Below, in pieces: positions 47,093 to 57,702 of a DNA stretch of 64,000 bases. The translations under genes and the position numbers were made by a program. The stretch comes from Gnetum montanum (lineage: Eukaryota; Streptophyta; Gnetopsida; Gnetales; Gnetaceae), in contig MNCI01016519.1 in assembly GCA_015680685.1 (NCBI GenBank), positions 380,802 to 444,801 on the forward strand, given 5' to 3'. Each line of letters begins with the position of its first letter. The stretch's first letter is position 1. The notes beneath the pieces are model-generated. The model was not told the DNA's origin and did not search any database. It saw only the letters and a program-made list of their open reading frames with translations.

Positions 47093-47100
47093 GTATAAAA
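47093..47100 (+). promoter_or_regulatory. E4 LTR TATA box
   Basis: ctgtataaaaaccctaattttt, with the motif cluster directly upstream; transcription start expected near 47125. Confidence 0.6.
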
Positions 47101-47694
47101 ACCCTAATTTTTCATTAGATCGGGGTCGGCAATTTTGAGGAAACCAGAGAGAAAAACAGAGATGCTAAGGACCAAAGCAAAAACCCTGTACGCTGTACCT
47201 TCCCCTGAACGCTGAGCATACAGCCTCTACATTGTGCTTGCAGTTTGAACCAGCACATACTCATCTCTACATCCACCAGGGTTATTCGTCTGCCTTGTGT
47301 CAAAGCCACAACTGCGTTAGTCCGGTGCATTGTAACCCTCATTCTGCAATAATATTGCTACATTTTCTTCCTAAAATTTGTTACAGTTTTTCATTAATTG
47401 TTGCATGTTTACTATTTACGCCTTTGTACATTTACGCTCTGTTTACACCAATTATGTTGTTTACGTTTCGTTTTACATCAATTACGACGTTTACGTAAAA
47501 CCTAGCGTATAGCACTTTGGTGTACGTTCGGGGAAATCCTTGCCTGATCCGCGTGCGGACCACTCAAGGTACTCTGCCTTCGTCAATTCCAGCTTGCCCT
47601 CAAATGAAGGTAGGGTCTTCTGTGCGTGTCTGGAGATCTCCCGGTTTCTGTTTCCTTCCAACCGAAGACCGACGATTTCGGACGGTATAGAAAT

Positions 47695-47712
47695 TGGCAC
47701 TAGAAGGAGGGC
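47695..47712 (+). other. E4 primer-binding site
   Basis: TGGCACTAGAAGGAGGGC six nt after the LTR end. It begins with TGG as required to pair with a tRNA CCA end. Conserved in E3. I could not assign the tRNA. Confidence 0.65.
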
Positions 47713-48379
47713 TAAACTGCCTAAAACTCAATGTGCAAAGTTTACCCCGACCATATCTGCAAACCTCCCAGCATCTACGCTACTGACTCTACGCTGACTC
47801 TGTCTGCAAACTTCCCAGCATCTACGCTGTTGAGTATACGCCATCCCTGTTCACAGAACTCCTAGCGTCTACGCTGCTGACTACAGGCCGACCCTATCTG
47901 CAAAATTCCCAACGTCTATGCTGCTGAATATACGTCAACTCTGTCTGCAAAATCCACAACGTCTATGCTGCTGACATATACGTTGCACACTTTACGCTGT
48001 AAACTTTATCTACGCTGCACATGGAACTCTGTTTACGCTGCTGACATATACGCTGCACAGTTTACGCCGTAGACTTTGTCTACACCACACACAAGACTCT
48101 GTCTACGTTGCTGACGTATACACTGCTGTTAAGTTTACGCTGCACTCTCTACGCTGTAGACTCTATCTACGCTCTACGCCGACTCTGTTTATGCCTTTTG
48201 GTATACGCTACACACTACGCCGTAGATTCCGTCTACGCTGCCACTATACGCTGTATACCTATGCGCTATCATTAAACGCTGGTCGTTGAAGCCTATACGC
48301 TGAGACCCAATTTATACGCTATACACCATGAACATAGGTTTACGCCGTACTAGGTATACCAGTTGCATATCCCTTCACC
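47713..48379 (+). other. E4 leader with tacgctg repeats
   Basis: Repeated modules such as tctacgctgctgac and tatacgctgcacactttacgctgtagact (47755-48340). No gene. The motif is the same family as in the LTR and near the antisense gene. Confidence 0.65.
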
Positions 48380-50400
48380 ATGTCGTATTCTCAACCGTTC
48401 ATCATGAACACCGCAAACTCCACCGCTACAACCACCCAGGTCACAGACCTTGTAGGCACCATGGTCGTTCAACGACCCGTGGTACAACCCACAGTGGGGC
48501 CTTGCCGGTCTCTTAGATTGCAAGGGAGAAACCCATCGTCTAACATCATAACTCAGGACCAGTATAATTTCATATGTGTGAAAATACAAGCCGGCCTAGC
48601 TGTGGACCGAGCCGAAATTGAAGTTAAGAGGCAATACGAACTTTTCTATAGGGGAGGACAAGAGTTCATTCCTTCCCCGTACGATATCATCCCTCTTCCA
48701 GAGCCTTACTCTGAGCTCATCTCACAACTCCTTCTGCAAAGGAGCCAGTCTCTAGATCAGCCTGTAGTAAATCCTCAACCGGAAGAGGAGGATGACTTCG
48801 CAGCCCAATCCGAGCATGAAGATTCGTACCATACTCTTAGTCCACAAACCTATGTCAACCCATTGTTTCATCCAGCCACAGGGGAAATTACGTCCCTTCA
48901 ACTATTTAGATTCACCTAAGCACAAATACCTCAACAAGAATCATCCGCACTTGTTCATATTCCTCCTGCAACCGACCCACAACTCAATACACTTCCTCTT
49001 GCCATTCCCCCTGTTGCAACAATACCTCCATTCTCGCAAACACAACCTCCCCAAAACGATCTAGGAGCAACTTTCCCACCCCGAGTGATCGGGATGCCAC
49101 ACGTAATACCGGCTTCTACATCCGCTCACTATATACCACGGATCCCGACCCAAGGAGCATCCTTTCCAACTACAACCCAACAAGTTCAGGGGATTCCTAC
49201 ACAAAACATGACCGGGCAATGGACAGCGATTGGTACTCACTCACATCAACCCCCTCATTATAACATACCGCCTCACACAATCTTACCAGCTAATATTTCT
49301 CAAGCACAACCGCAACGACAACAGCAACTCTTTGCCTACAACGTGCCACCCTTCGCACCACCCACTATGAATATCCCGCAAGTACAACCTCCAACTACAC
49401 AACTTTCCACCTTCCAACCCACTGTCCAACAATCTAATCTGTATACCATACCACATCCCCAAGCTTCTATCGCACCTAGCGCCCAAGATTGGGCTGACAC
49501 CAAAAAGCTAATGCAGGAGCTAACTGATGAGGTCAAACGCCTCAAAATCAACCCCAACGGAGAACTGAAGGTACTGGACTTCTATCACGATGATCCTATC
49601 AGCTCTTCGGTTCCACCCCTAACATTACCCAAGGGTGTATCTTTGCCTACGCTGACCAAATACACGGGGGAGACAGACCCCAACGCTCACCTCATAACGT
49701 TCAGACTAGAGTGCGCGCTACTTCAAGCATAGCCACATGCCATTTTACGAGTGTTTCCCATGTCCCTCACTGGGAGAGCACTTGATTGGTATCGAGCCTT
49801 GCCACGAAACTCAATATCTTCTCTAGAAGATCTCTTGCACCAATTCGTCACCAGGTTCAAATATAACTTGAAACCCGAGGCAACGCTAGATAGCCTCATA
49901 CAGGTTAAACAAGCACCCCTTAAACCTCTCCAAAAATTCATCCAGCGATGGAGTGCTACTCTCAATGAGCTCCACGAGCCCATCCCAGAGACGTACCTCC
50001 TCACCATCTTAAAAGGGGCTGTCAACAATTTTGTGAAATCCAAACTATACTATCTCAATGCACGCAATCTGAGTCAAGCGTTTGTACAAATCAAGAACAT
50101 AGAGGAGGCAGCACAAAACAGCCATGATCCTGCATACTCAACTTTTAAGAATCAACACAATAAAAAAAATAAAGAAAAAGTTAAAACAACTATAGCGGCG
50201 GTAGCGAAAACACAACAAGCACATGTGGGACAACAAAGCAAACCACCTGTTGCCCCTACTAATTACGCTAAACCCACTCCCACGACCGCACCAGAGTCAT
50301 CCTCATCGCAAAACCCAACACCGAACCGTACGAGAAACTTCGAGAGGAAGGACCCCTCTCAATACACACTACTACCCATGAAACCATCGTAGTTGTTCGA
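48380..50400 (+). pseudogene. E4 gag
   Basis: Start at ATG 48380 (MSYSQPFIMNTANS), frame 2 throughout. The N-terminal part has a helical section (VKRQYELFYRGGQEFIPSP). A long Pro/Gln/Thr-rich linker follows (48920-49480), then the capsid: TDPNAHLITFRLECALLQA, FPMSLTGRALDWYRAL (the classic L.G.A..WY motif), FVTRFKYN, LIQVKQ and YLLTILKGAVNNFVKSKLYY. Only three stops interrupt it (48917 TAA, 49730 TAG, 50390 TAG), each explicable by C-to-T or G-to-A change. The capsid core here is what E3 lacks. Confidence 0.87.
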
Positions 50401-52606
50401 CCAACTCTTGAAGGCTGGATTAATGAAACATAAACAGTTGTCCCCTGCAGCGATTCAGAGACATGATCGATTTTGTTAACTGGTTCAGAACCCAAGCCTA
50501 GCAATGCCAAATGAGCCCCCAATACCAAAAGGCTTTAGAATGGACTGTTTCTGCGACTATCACCAACGTAATGGACATGGCACGGATTACTATTTCACCC
50601 TGAAACAAGACATCCAACGAATGATCGACAAAGGTCAGATCACCTTTGATGAAGCCAACCCGGTCCAACCACAAAACCAGGCCATGGGTGTCTATAAAGA
50701 TCCCCTAAATACCAAAGAGGCACCGTACGTGATTAACACAATCTACCTCGATAACGAACCTGAAACACCTAGCATCAACACCGTCTATTCTGACCATGAG
50801 CAACAAATGCCTAATAAATCATTCGTAGTGCGTATTCCTTCCACTGTACAAACATTCGTGCCTCAACCGTCATACCCTCCGCATAAGCCTTATGTTGTCC
50901 GAGTACCCCCCGTCGTGGCAGCTTCGAACACCCTGACACGCGAAAAACCATACGTGGTGCGCCTACATCCCGCCGCTACTACCGTAAACATACCAACACC
51001 TCCTATTCGGCCCACTCCCTACGTATTCCGAGTACCACCTACTGTCGCAATAGCGTAGGTACAACCTCCAGCTACGCCAACTCCATACGTCGTTAGGACA
51101 CCCAAACGTCCTAGTGATCACCAATCCTCCACTTCGCAAACACACAATAAACCCAGCCCTTATGTCATCAAGGTGCCTAGCCAGCCTGGCGCTCAACCGC
51201 ATGCAATCGTCCAACTGCAACCCCGCCCGACTCCATACGTAGTACAAGTTCCAAAGCAGCCTGAAGTCTCGAAATCAACTACACCCCCACACCACACACG
51301 AGAATGCCTAGCAAATAAACTTACGCACAAACGCTTGGAGAAGGAGCATCAATGGCTAGCCTTAGGACCTCCTAAACCTACCCAACTCAACGCAATACCC
51401 ATGACACCACCTAACGATAAACCAAACTCAGGCCATGAGGGTGAATCATCCAGAAAACACGATACGCCTAAATCAATGACTCCAGGTAGAAATGACAAAC
51501 GGACTATGCATGAAATAAAACTGTTGGGCCCAATGGACCAAATCACTGCCGACAAGCATGCGCCCAATAGTAGAGACCTAGCAACCACTCTAACACAAGT
51601 CACGCAAGCACTCAAACAAAAAAATACTTCACTAAGCTTATACAACCTAGTGTTAACATCTCAAACCCATCGTGAAGCTTTAGTGCGCATGTTAACATCT
51701 ATCCCAGTAAGCGAGGACTTACCTCCAAATGAACTTTCAATTCATGTAGTCATGTACTCGCCTCAAGGGTCAACTTCCAAGCCATTAAATTTCCACAATG
51801 ATAATATCAAGGTGGATGAGAAAACAGGAGAGGTAACAACAGCCCCTATGTTCATAACAATACGAATAAACCAATTCAAAATACATAGGGTCCATGTAGA
51901 CGATGGAGCTGCCACAAATGTAGTGCCATATCCCATCGTCGAACAATTGGGGCTTACAGAGCTAATCAGACCAACCGCTACCACATGCTTGAAATCGTTC
52001 AGTGGGTCGTGCATGATAGTCAAAGGCACTGTGACTTTAGAATTTATAGCAGGGGATCAATACCCCACATCTGCCGACTTTGTGGTAATCGATGAAATGC
52101 CAGGGTTCAACCTAATCTTGGGAAGGCCCTAGTTAGCCCAACTGAAAGCAGTCTCTTCACCTATAAACCAAGAAATTCACCTGCCTTATGAAGGTGGTGA
52201 AATCGTTATACACGGGGAGGCTGCTACACCTATCATCTCATCATACATAGATACAGACCAAGGCTCAGAGGTTAAGCTCGAAGAGCCTAAACAAGAAGAT
52301 ACAACTGAACAACAACCAGTGGGCGATTATCTCGTAAACACAAAGGAAAATCTACCCAAAACGGAAATAACCGAGCCTGAAATCATACATACACAGCTCC
52401 CCTTAGAAACTACAACTAACATGGAAACTGAGACACACGCAAAAGCGCAAGAAAACACCAACGCCGGAATAATTCCATCAGATGTCCCTTGGGCTAAATT
52501 ACCATTCAATGTGATCAGCGAAGGGGACGCTGAATATAAAATCATACCCGCTAACGCTACTCCTAACATCAAAATGAGAAAAATCAAAAAATTACTAAAC
52601 CAATAA
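50401..52606 (+). pseudogene. E4 nucleocapsid-like region and aspartic protease
   Basis: Same frame as gag. CDYHQRNGHGTDY (about 50555) resembles the gag zinc-binding motif, with one ligand changed (E3 reads CEYHQRNGHGTEFC). A proline-rich region with five or more PYVVRVP-like repeats follows (50880-51250). The protease core is VHVDDGAATNVVPYPIVEQL (catalytic VDDGAA in place of DTGA/S, as is usual in this lineage) with GFNLILGRP at 52110-52130. The TAG at 52130 replaces the Trp expected after GRP; E3 has the same TAG. The frame ends KIKKLLNQ, TAA at 52604. Other stops: 50478 TAA, 51056 TAG. Confidence 0.82.
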
Positions 52607-52611
52607 ACCAC

Positions 52612-52905
52612 AAATTGTCCAAAATGACGTTAAACTAGCCATGGTCCAGAACGACGTTAAACTATCCTCCTTGTCCGAAATGACGTTAAACTAGCCATTG
52701 TCCAAAACGACGTTAAACTATCCTCCCTATCCGAAATGACATTAAACTATCATGTCCGCAACGACATAAAACTAGCCACGATCAGAAATGATCGGTCTCC
52801 TAAGAAATCAACCCATGTCACTTGAAATTTCTCTTGTTTACGCATGGCCCGAGATGGCCTTAGACTAGTGCATGTGGCCCGAAATGGCCTTAAACTAGAT
52901 CATCC
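52612..52905 (+). repeat. E4 boundary array (a), between protease and antisense gene
   Basis: About nine units of 27-31 bp: tccgaaatgacgttaaactag with gcc or tcc endings, e.g. at 52635-52735. Later units change to ggcccgaaatggccttaaacta (52840-52900). The core is GAAATGACGTTAAACTA. It lies between the convergent 3' ends of gag-pro and the antisense gene. Confidence 0.85.
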
Positions 52906-53264
52906 ACTTATACTCTGTTTTCCTCCCAAGTTCCAGTTCACTGTTTGAATTTACACTTACATTGTCATGTTGTCCTTTTTCGCAATCATCTTTCGCTTAT
53001 AATTACAGTCCTACTTATGATTACATCCATGCATTATACTTAAACCACAAAAATAAACCAAAACATTTTATATTGCCGTGTCATGTTTCATTTAAACCCA
53101 AAATACACAAAAATATATATATAAGTAAAATTTATGTATATATACATGTAATGATGTACAATTACAAGAGTCAACTGATTTTATTCATCCGTCTAACACA
53201 ACTCAAATCATTCAATTTACAATTTCACGTAAGAATGTGAGCCAAAATAATTTCGAAGCAAAAA
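52906..53264. other. E4: AT-rich 3' flank of the antisense gene
   Basis: No gene supported. AT-rich with atatatat runs near 53110-53150; likely the 3' UTR and terminator of the antisense gene. Confidence 0.4.
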
Positions 53265-54247
53265 TTAAACATCAGGGACAGGAGGATCGTCCCCTTTGGA
53301 CCCGCTAGCATCATGGGTCCCTACTCCACTGGGGCCAACATCTTGGACATCATCGCCGCCTCGATCCTATAAAATGCAAAGGAAACAATCAACATAAGGA
53401 TAAAAGAAAAAAACCTTCAAACATTCTTCAGCGAACGAATTTCATGATAACAAAATGCTTACCATAGGGGATCCCCCTAAACCGAACTCCAGCCGGCAAA
53501 GGATTTCCTCTTTTGAGACATTGGCCCAATCAATCCCATCAAGGCCTAGATTGACATTTGCCAAGGCCTTCCCCTTGTCAACAGCCGACCAGGTAGGACG
53601 CTTTAAAGGGAATTCACCCACAGAAACCTCCCCAAAAGCGGTCGTGATTACCCTAGTAGGCAATTCCATCTCAACAGTTGTGTTCTGAGCAAAGGTATCA
53701 AACACAGAGAGTAGACCCAAGCCCTCTACAAACATTTCTAGCTGACGCTTCTCAATGGATACTTCTTTCAATGATTTCTTATAATGGTGCTTGTGGTTCT
53801 TCTCATCCTGACCCCACTTACGCACCTTGGAAGCGAAAGCCTTCCAATCTTGGCACTTAAGGTTCAATAGATCTACCTGGGCCTTGCGCTCTGCTAGTTT
53901 CTGGGTCAGTGACGCATGGCGATTGAGTAGGTTCCAGTATCTAGTATAAGTGACCTCAGAAGTCTGCCAAGAACGATCACCACTTAGTTTAGCAGAGGCA
54001 AACTCATACCGAACTTTGAGATCATCATGCTCAACTGACAACTCGGAAACTTCTTTCTCCTTTGCTTGGACTTGTAACCACAATTGTTCGATGGAACGCC
54101 TACAAGTCCAAAGCGATTTGGCATTGTGTACAAGACCTTCCGCCACCTCGTCATAAACTGGCCTTAGTACCTGCTCGACTTCTGGGGATAGTGTGGGCAA
54201 ACTCTCAATGCTAACTGTCTCAGATGGATCCCACTTCAGTTTGGCAA
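53265..54247 (-). CDS. E4 antisense exons 7-8: open coiled-coil C-terminus
   Basis: Exon 7 (54247-53463) is 785 nt without a stop and is matched by an exon of the same length in E3 that has three stops. It contains helices with heptad character (SIEQLWLQVQAKEKEVSEL, VDLLNLKCQDWKAFASKV, KSLKEVSIEKRQLEMFVEGL) and the conserved RPTWSAVDKGKALANVNLGL. Exon 8 (53366-53265) is a 34-codon Gly/Asp-rich tail ending PPVPDV. Near-identity of length and phase between the copies is the best evidence that this frame was once under selection. Confidence 0.8.
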
Positions 54248-54332
54248 CTACGCACACGAAAAGAACAAACGCTAAAATGACAAAAATGTGGTGTGAAACT
54301 CTAAAGCTGCAAAAGACTTGAAATATTCGTAC

Positions 54333-54863
54333 CTATCTCAGGGTGGGCTTCCTGAATACGTTCAACAACCTCCTCAGTGATACCAGCCACAAAATCCATT
54401 TTACTTGGCATCTTGGTCCAAGTAAATGGTCCACGAGTACGAGACGAACTAACCTCCGCGGTCCTTTCAGGGGGAACTGTTTTCATGGGCACGTCTAGCC
54501 GCATCGTTCTGGTTTCACTACCTTCATCTGGAAGAGATGCAAACACAAAAGTAAAACACCATGGAAACAATGACTCACAGGGCAACACAATGAAATAAAG
54601 GGAAATATACCGTGTTCTTTATCTCCTTCTGGGTTTGGGAGTTCGCCTAAGTCCAGTCTTTCTCTTAAGGAAGCTACTGAACATTTCATCAACACCACTC
54701 TGGTCATCGACCAGTTCTGTCTCTGTGGTGTCTTTCCCCAACTCTTCCGTCTCTCCTGCCTGATCTTTGCCCACATCTTCCTCCTCAATCATTAATTCTA
54801 TTGTAGCTTCCTCCTCTTCAATGATAGTCTCTAATTCTTGCCTCCTCACTTCTCGAGTCAAGT
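54333..54863 (-). pseudogene. E4 antisense exons 5-6: acidic region and linker
   Basis: Exon 5 (54863-54611) is strongly acidic (ETIIEEEEATIELMIEEEDV) and ends near VDEMFSSFL. One inserted base near 54660-54670 shifts the phase relative to E3. Exon 6 (54527-54333) codes DEGSETRTMRLDVPMKT and PFTWTKMPSKMDFVAGITEEV, with TW.[EK]MPSKMDFV conserved in E3. Acidic stretches of this kind occur in transcription regulators and chromatin proteins, but no function follows from composition alone. Confidence 0.7.
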
Positions 54864-54953
54864 CTGAAAGCATCAGTGGCATGTAAGCGGTCAAAATAAA
54901 AATTATGCATAAGATGAAAAGGACAATGCAATAAATGCGCCAAGTTTACTTAC

Positions 54954-56000
54954 CTCGGACAGGCATCTTGAACCGTATGCGCTTCACCCGTGGCTCTTCT
55001 ACATCTGAGGTCACCTCCTTCGAGTGTTCACGCTTCGAGAGCTTTGACTTGGCTTTCCCAATTGTCTCTTTGATAACACGTTCAGCTCTCTTGGCAGTAT
55101 AGGGCACGTCGTCTGGTTCCAACCCCACACTGTCACATGTGTGGATTCAGGTACCAGATGCCCCTCCCATCGTGATGGACACGGACTCATCAATCCCCTC
55201 AGGAGCATCTTGGGACTCAACTGTCTCGAACAAATGGTTGATCCATGGACGAGACAACTGAGTACGATCCAGTAGGACATATTTATTGTCCGCTCGAACC
55301 ACTAGAAACTCGGCCAAACGACGAAGATAGCCGGCAAAGAATGCAAATGTAAAGTGGGACTGCGCCTCGACATTTGAGCGCAATCGCACTATCTCCTTAT
55401 GAAGGCCCGACAACAAAAATTGGGCCCAGTTATAACTCATCCCGATTTCTAAGACGGTTCGCATAATACGCACAGCTTCAACACCAAGACTCCGCACCTG
55501 GGAAAGGGATTTAGGAAATACCCGTGCCCTAAACAGGGAATATAATTCATTAACTTCCTCAACCTTTGACTTCCCTTGTATAGGGAATCCCTTAGCACCC
55601 TTGGTAACGCCCAACCAGTCCTTTAACTCACGTACCGTATGGAGCTCTTTCTGAGCCCTGTCCAAAACTACATTTACACCATCCGCCAGTACACTAAACA
55701 GGTTCGAAAAGAATTCGGCCGATAGATGGAAGACTATCTTAACACCCTTAATCCGGGTGCTGTAGTAATAGATGGATTTGTCGAATGAATCAACAATTTC
55801 GATCATTTCAGCTATCGACACATCAGGGCTCGGGGTTGTAAAGAGCTCCATAAGGCCGACATCATCTAAACAACGAACAATGGACGGCGGGGCATGGGTG
55901 CGCAACCATTTCTGTGCCTTACTGATCTCCCCGAACTTCATCGAGAGGGTACTCTCAGTTCGTCCTATTGTGATAGGGTCTCCGCCGAGAGGGACATCAA
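54954..56000 (-). pseudogene. E4 antisense exon 4: unrecognised helical domain plus NLS-like motif
   Basis: 1047 nt, the same length in E3. Content: GGDPITIGRTESTL, MKFGEISKAQKWLRTHAPP, a helix-rich central part (VLDRAQKELHTVRELKDWL, GFPIQGKSKVEEVNELYSLF, FPKSLSQVRSLGVEAVRIM, NWAQFLLSGLHKEIVRL, HFTFAFFAGYLRRLAEFLVV), then SQDAPEGIDESVS and a basic tail VKRIRFKMPV just before the donor. I do not recognise the fold. One TGA interrupts it at about 55148. The basic tail suggests nuclear entry (inference). Confidence 0.7.
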
Positions 56001-56089
56001 CTACAAATACAATTTGAAACCGTCACATCAGTATAACCCCCAACAGTCGGACAAACAAACTAAGGCATTTAGAAAATGTTGTCACTTAC

Positions 56090-56890
56090 CTTCAGTTGTG
56101 AACTTAAAGGTGCTACCCAAGTCAGAGTCACGAGGGAAAATTGGTACATTGTGCGACCAATCTTCATGCAACCACCCCTGAGCTGTGCATTATGCGAACG
56201 CTCTAGAAAATCGTTTATGAAAGTGGACAACATCATCCTTGGTTTGAGCTAACACAGCTCCGCGAAGGATGGGACCCACCATAAAGGTCTCTAGAGCAGT
56301 ATGAGCTAAGGCAAGCCCATCATCATTAACGCATGTTCTCTCTTGGTTAACTTGGGGCCTACAAAAAATGGTCGTCAAAACAGGGACAAACACTAAACAA
56401 CAAAAAAAAGAGACAAAAACGACAAGTTAAACGATATTACCTCTCTACCCGGTACACTGTGCCAGGAGGGTTCTGGAACAGCGTGTGCGCACGCGCAGCT
56501 AGAAATAAAGTGTTGTTGAGATAGTCACGCCCTCGGGGCAACAGGGCCCACACGCATGCTAACGGGCAAGTAGATCTGGGCCCACCAAAGGGACCGTCCT
56601 CGATCACAAGCGGCCCCTCGTCAATGTCTTCCATTAAGACCACAACGCCTTTCGAAGCTCCCGGCAACATAGCCTCAAGCACGCTCTGTGCCACTTGTTT
56701 GCTTAGATGTGACCAGACCACCACCTTAAATCTGTCCAGGATGAAGGCGAGGAATTCACACGCCCCTTCCCTGAACCATACCCCATTGTTGTCAATGGTC
56801 AGATCAGGGGTAGGTTCATCGGTCTCAAGGGGCCCGAACTATGCCAGTACCCCAACTAGCTCAACTACCAGGAGAAAAGGTTCAGTGTCC
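56090..56890 (-). pseudogene. E4 antisense exons 2-3: FCP1/NIF-like HAD domain, catalytic residues lost
   Basis: Exon 2 (56890-56441) opens PFLLVVELVGVL, occupying the position of the DxDxT/V motif I of FCP1/NIF-type phosphatases. The FREGACEFLAFILDRFKV helix and VVVWSHLSKQVAQSVL strand follow, matching the R.G..EFL......V..WS pattern of the family. Near the end TLFLAARAHTLFQNPP matches the family's NTLL[ID]DDSPYK...NP segment, but the two Asp are Ala-Ala (Gly-Ala in E3). Motif I has Glu/Val instead of the two Asp, in both copies. Exon 3 (56358-56090) continues with TALETFMVGPILRGAVL. So the fold looks like an inactive phosphatase. Family assignment is by eye and needs a profile search. Confidence 0.6.
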
Positions 56891-57000
56891 CTGCAAGCAA
56901 CCAAAATGCCACGATAAATCAGCCATACATGAAAAGGAGAGGAAACAACAAAATTCCATGTTGTAGGCCAACACTTAGAAAAATCACAAACTGTTTTCGA

Positions 57001-57660
57001 TCAGCATATAGACTGTTCAACAAACTGTTCACGCTCAGCGTATACGCTGTAAAAACCGTCTACGCTATACGCTGTAAGAAACTGCCAGCGTATACGCTGT
57101 GAAAACAGGTCCACGTTATACGCCACCTGAAAAAGAACAAACTGAAAACCGTCAGCGTATATGCTGTCCAAACAGTTTATGCTGAACACTGTGCAAACAG
57201 TTTACGTTGAACACTGTGCAAACGGTTTACTCTGAACGCTATGCAAACGGTTTACACTGAATGCTATGCAAACAGTTTACGCTGAACACTTTGCAAACAG
57301 TTCACGCTGAACACTGTGTAAATAATCAGCGTATACGCCATAAAAACAGTCAGCGTATACGCTGTGAAAATCGTCTACGCTACATACTGATAAAATCATC
57401 TACGCTGTATATTGTTAAAGTCCTCTACGCTACACACTATTCAAACTGTCTACGCTGTACGCTAAGGAAACCTTCTACGCTCAACGTACAGACCCTATAT
57501 GCTATAGAGACCCTCTACGTTGCGGACCTACACTCAGCGTACAGGCCCTCTACGCTCACTGTCTATGCTGGGCGTATACGTCGAAACCCTCTACGCTACA
57601 GAAACTATCTACACTACTAAAACTCTCTACGCTACGAAAACCGTCTACGCTAAATAATAT
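57001..57660 (-). repeat. E4 antisense intron 1: GCGTATACGC palindrome cluster
   Basis: At least three exact copies of the 14-bp palindrome CAGCGTATACGCTG (57036-57049, 57086-57099, 57351-57364), plus many half-sites such as tacgctg, ctctacgct and ttacgctgaacac. This is intron 1 of the antisense gene. The E3 intron 1 holds decayed forms (gcgtgcagg, tacacgctgag) at 27030-27200. Confidence 0.85.
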
Positions 57661-57702
57661 GTACAGATGAAAATAACTAACAGAGGCAGGATTAGAGCCT
57701 AC

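Larger units (their letters stand above)
46307..47689 (+). repeat. E4 5' LTR
   Basis: Begins TGAAACATCACAAAATTTCGAGC and ends gatttcggacggtata; E3 has ...gtaca, so the CA end has mutated to TA here. 46520-47010 is packed with cagcgtatacgcc units. The TATA box gtataaaa is at 47093-47100. The end region (47530-47680) aligns with the complement of the E3 LTR ends. The start matches 63621 onward. Confidence 0.9.

Noticed and set aside
52612-52905. CRISPR-like array of short repeats
   Set aside because: The window is a plant retroelement nest; units vary, are contiguous without unique spacers, and no cas genes exist.
53442-56900. A host protein-coding gene on the - strand
   Set aside because: The same exons occur at the same internal position of E3 in the opposite genomic orientation, so the gene belongs to the retrotransposon family.
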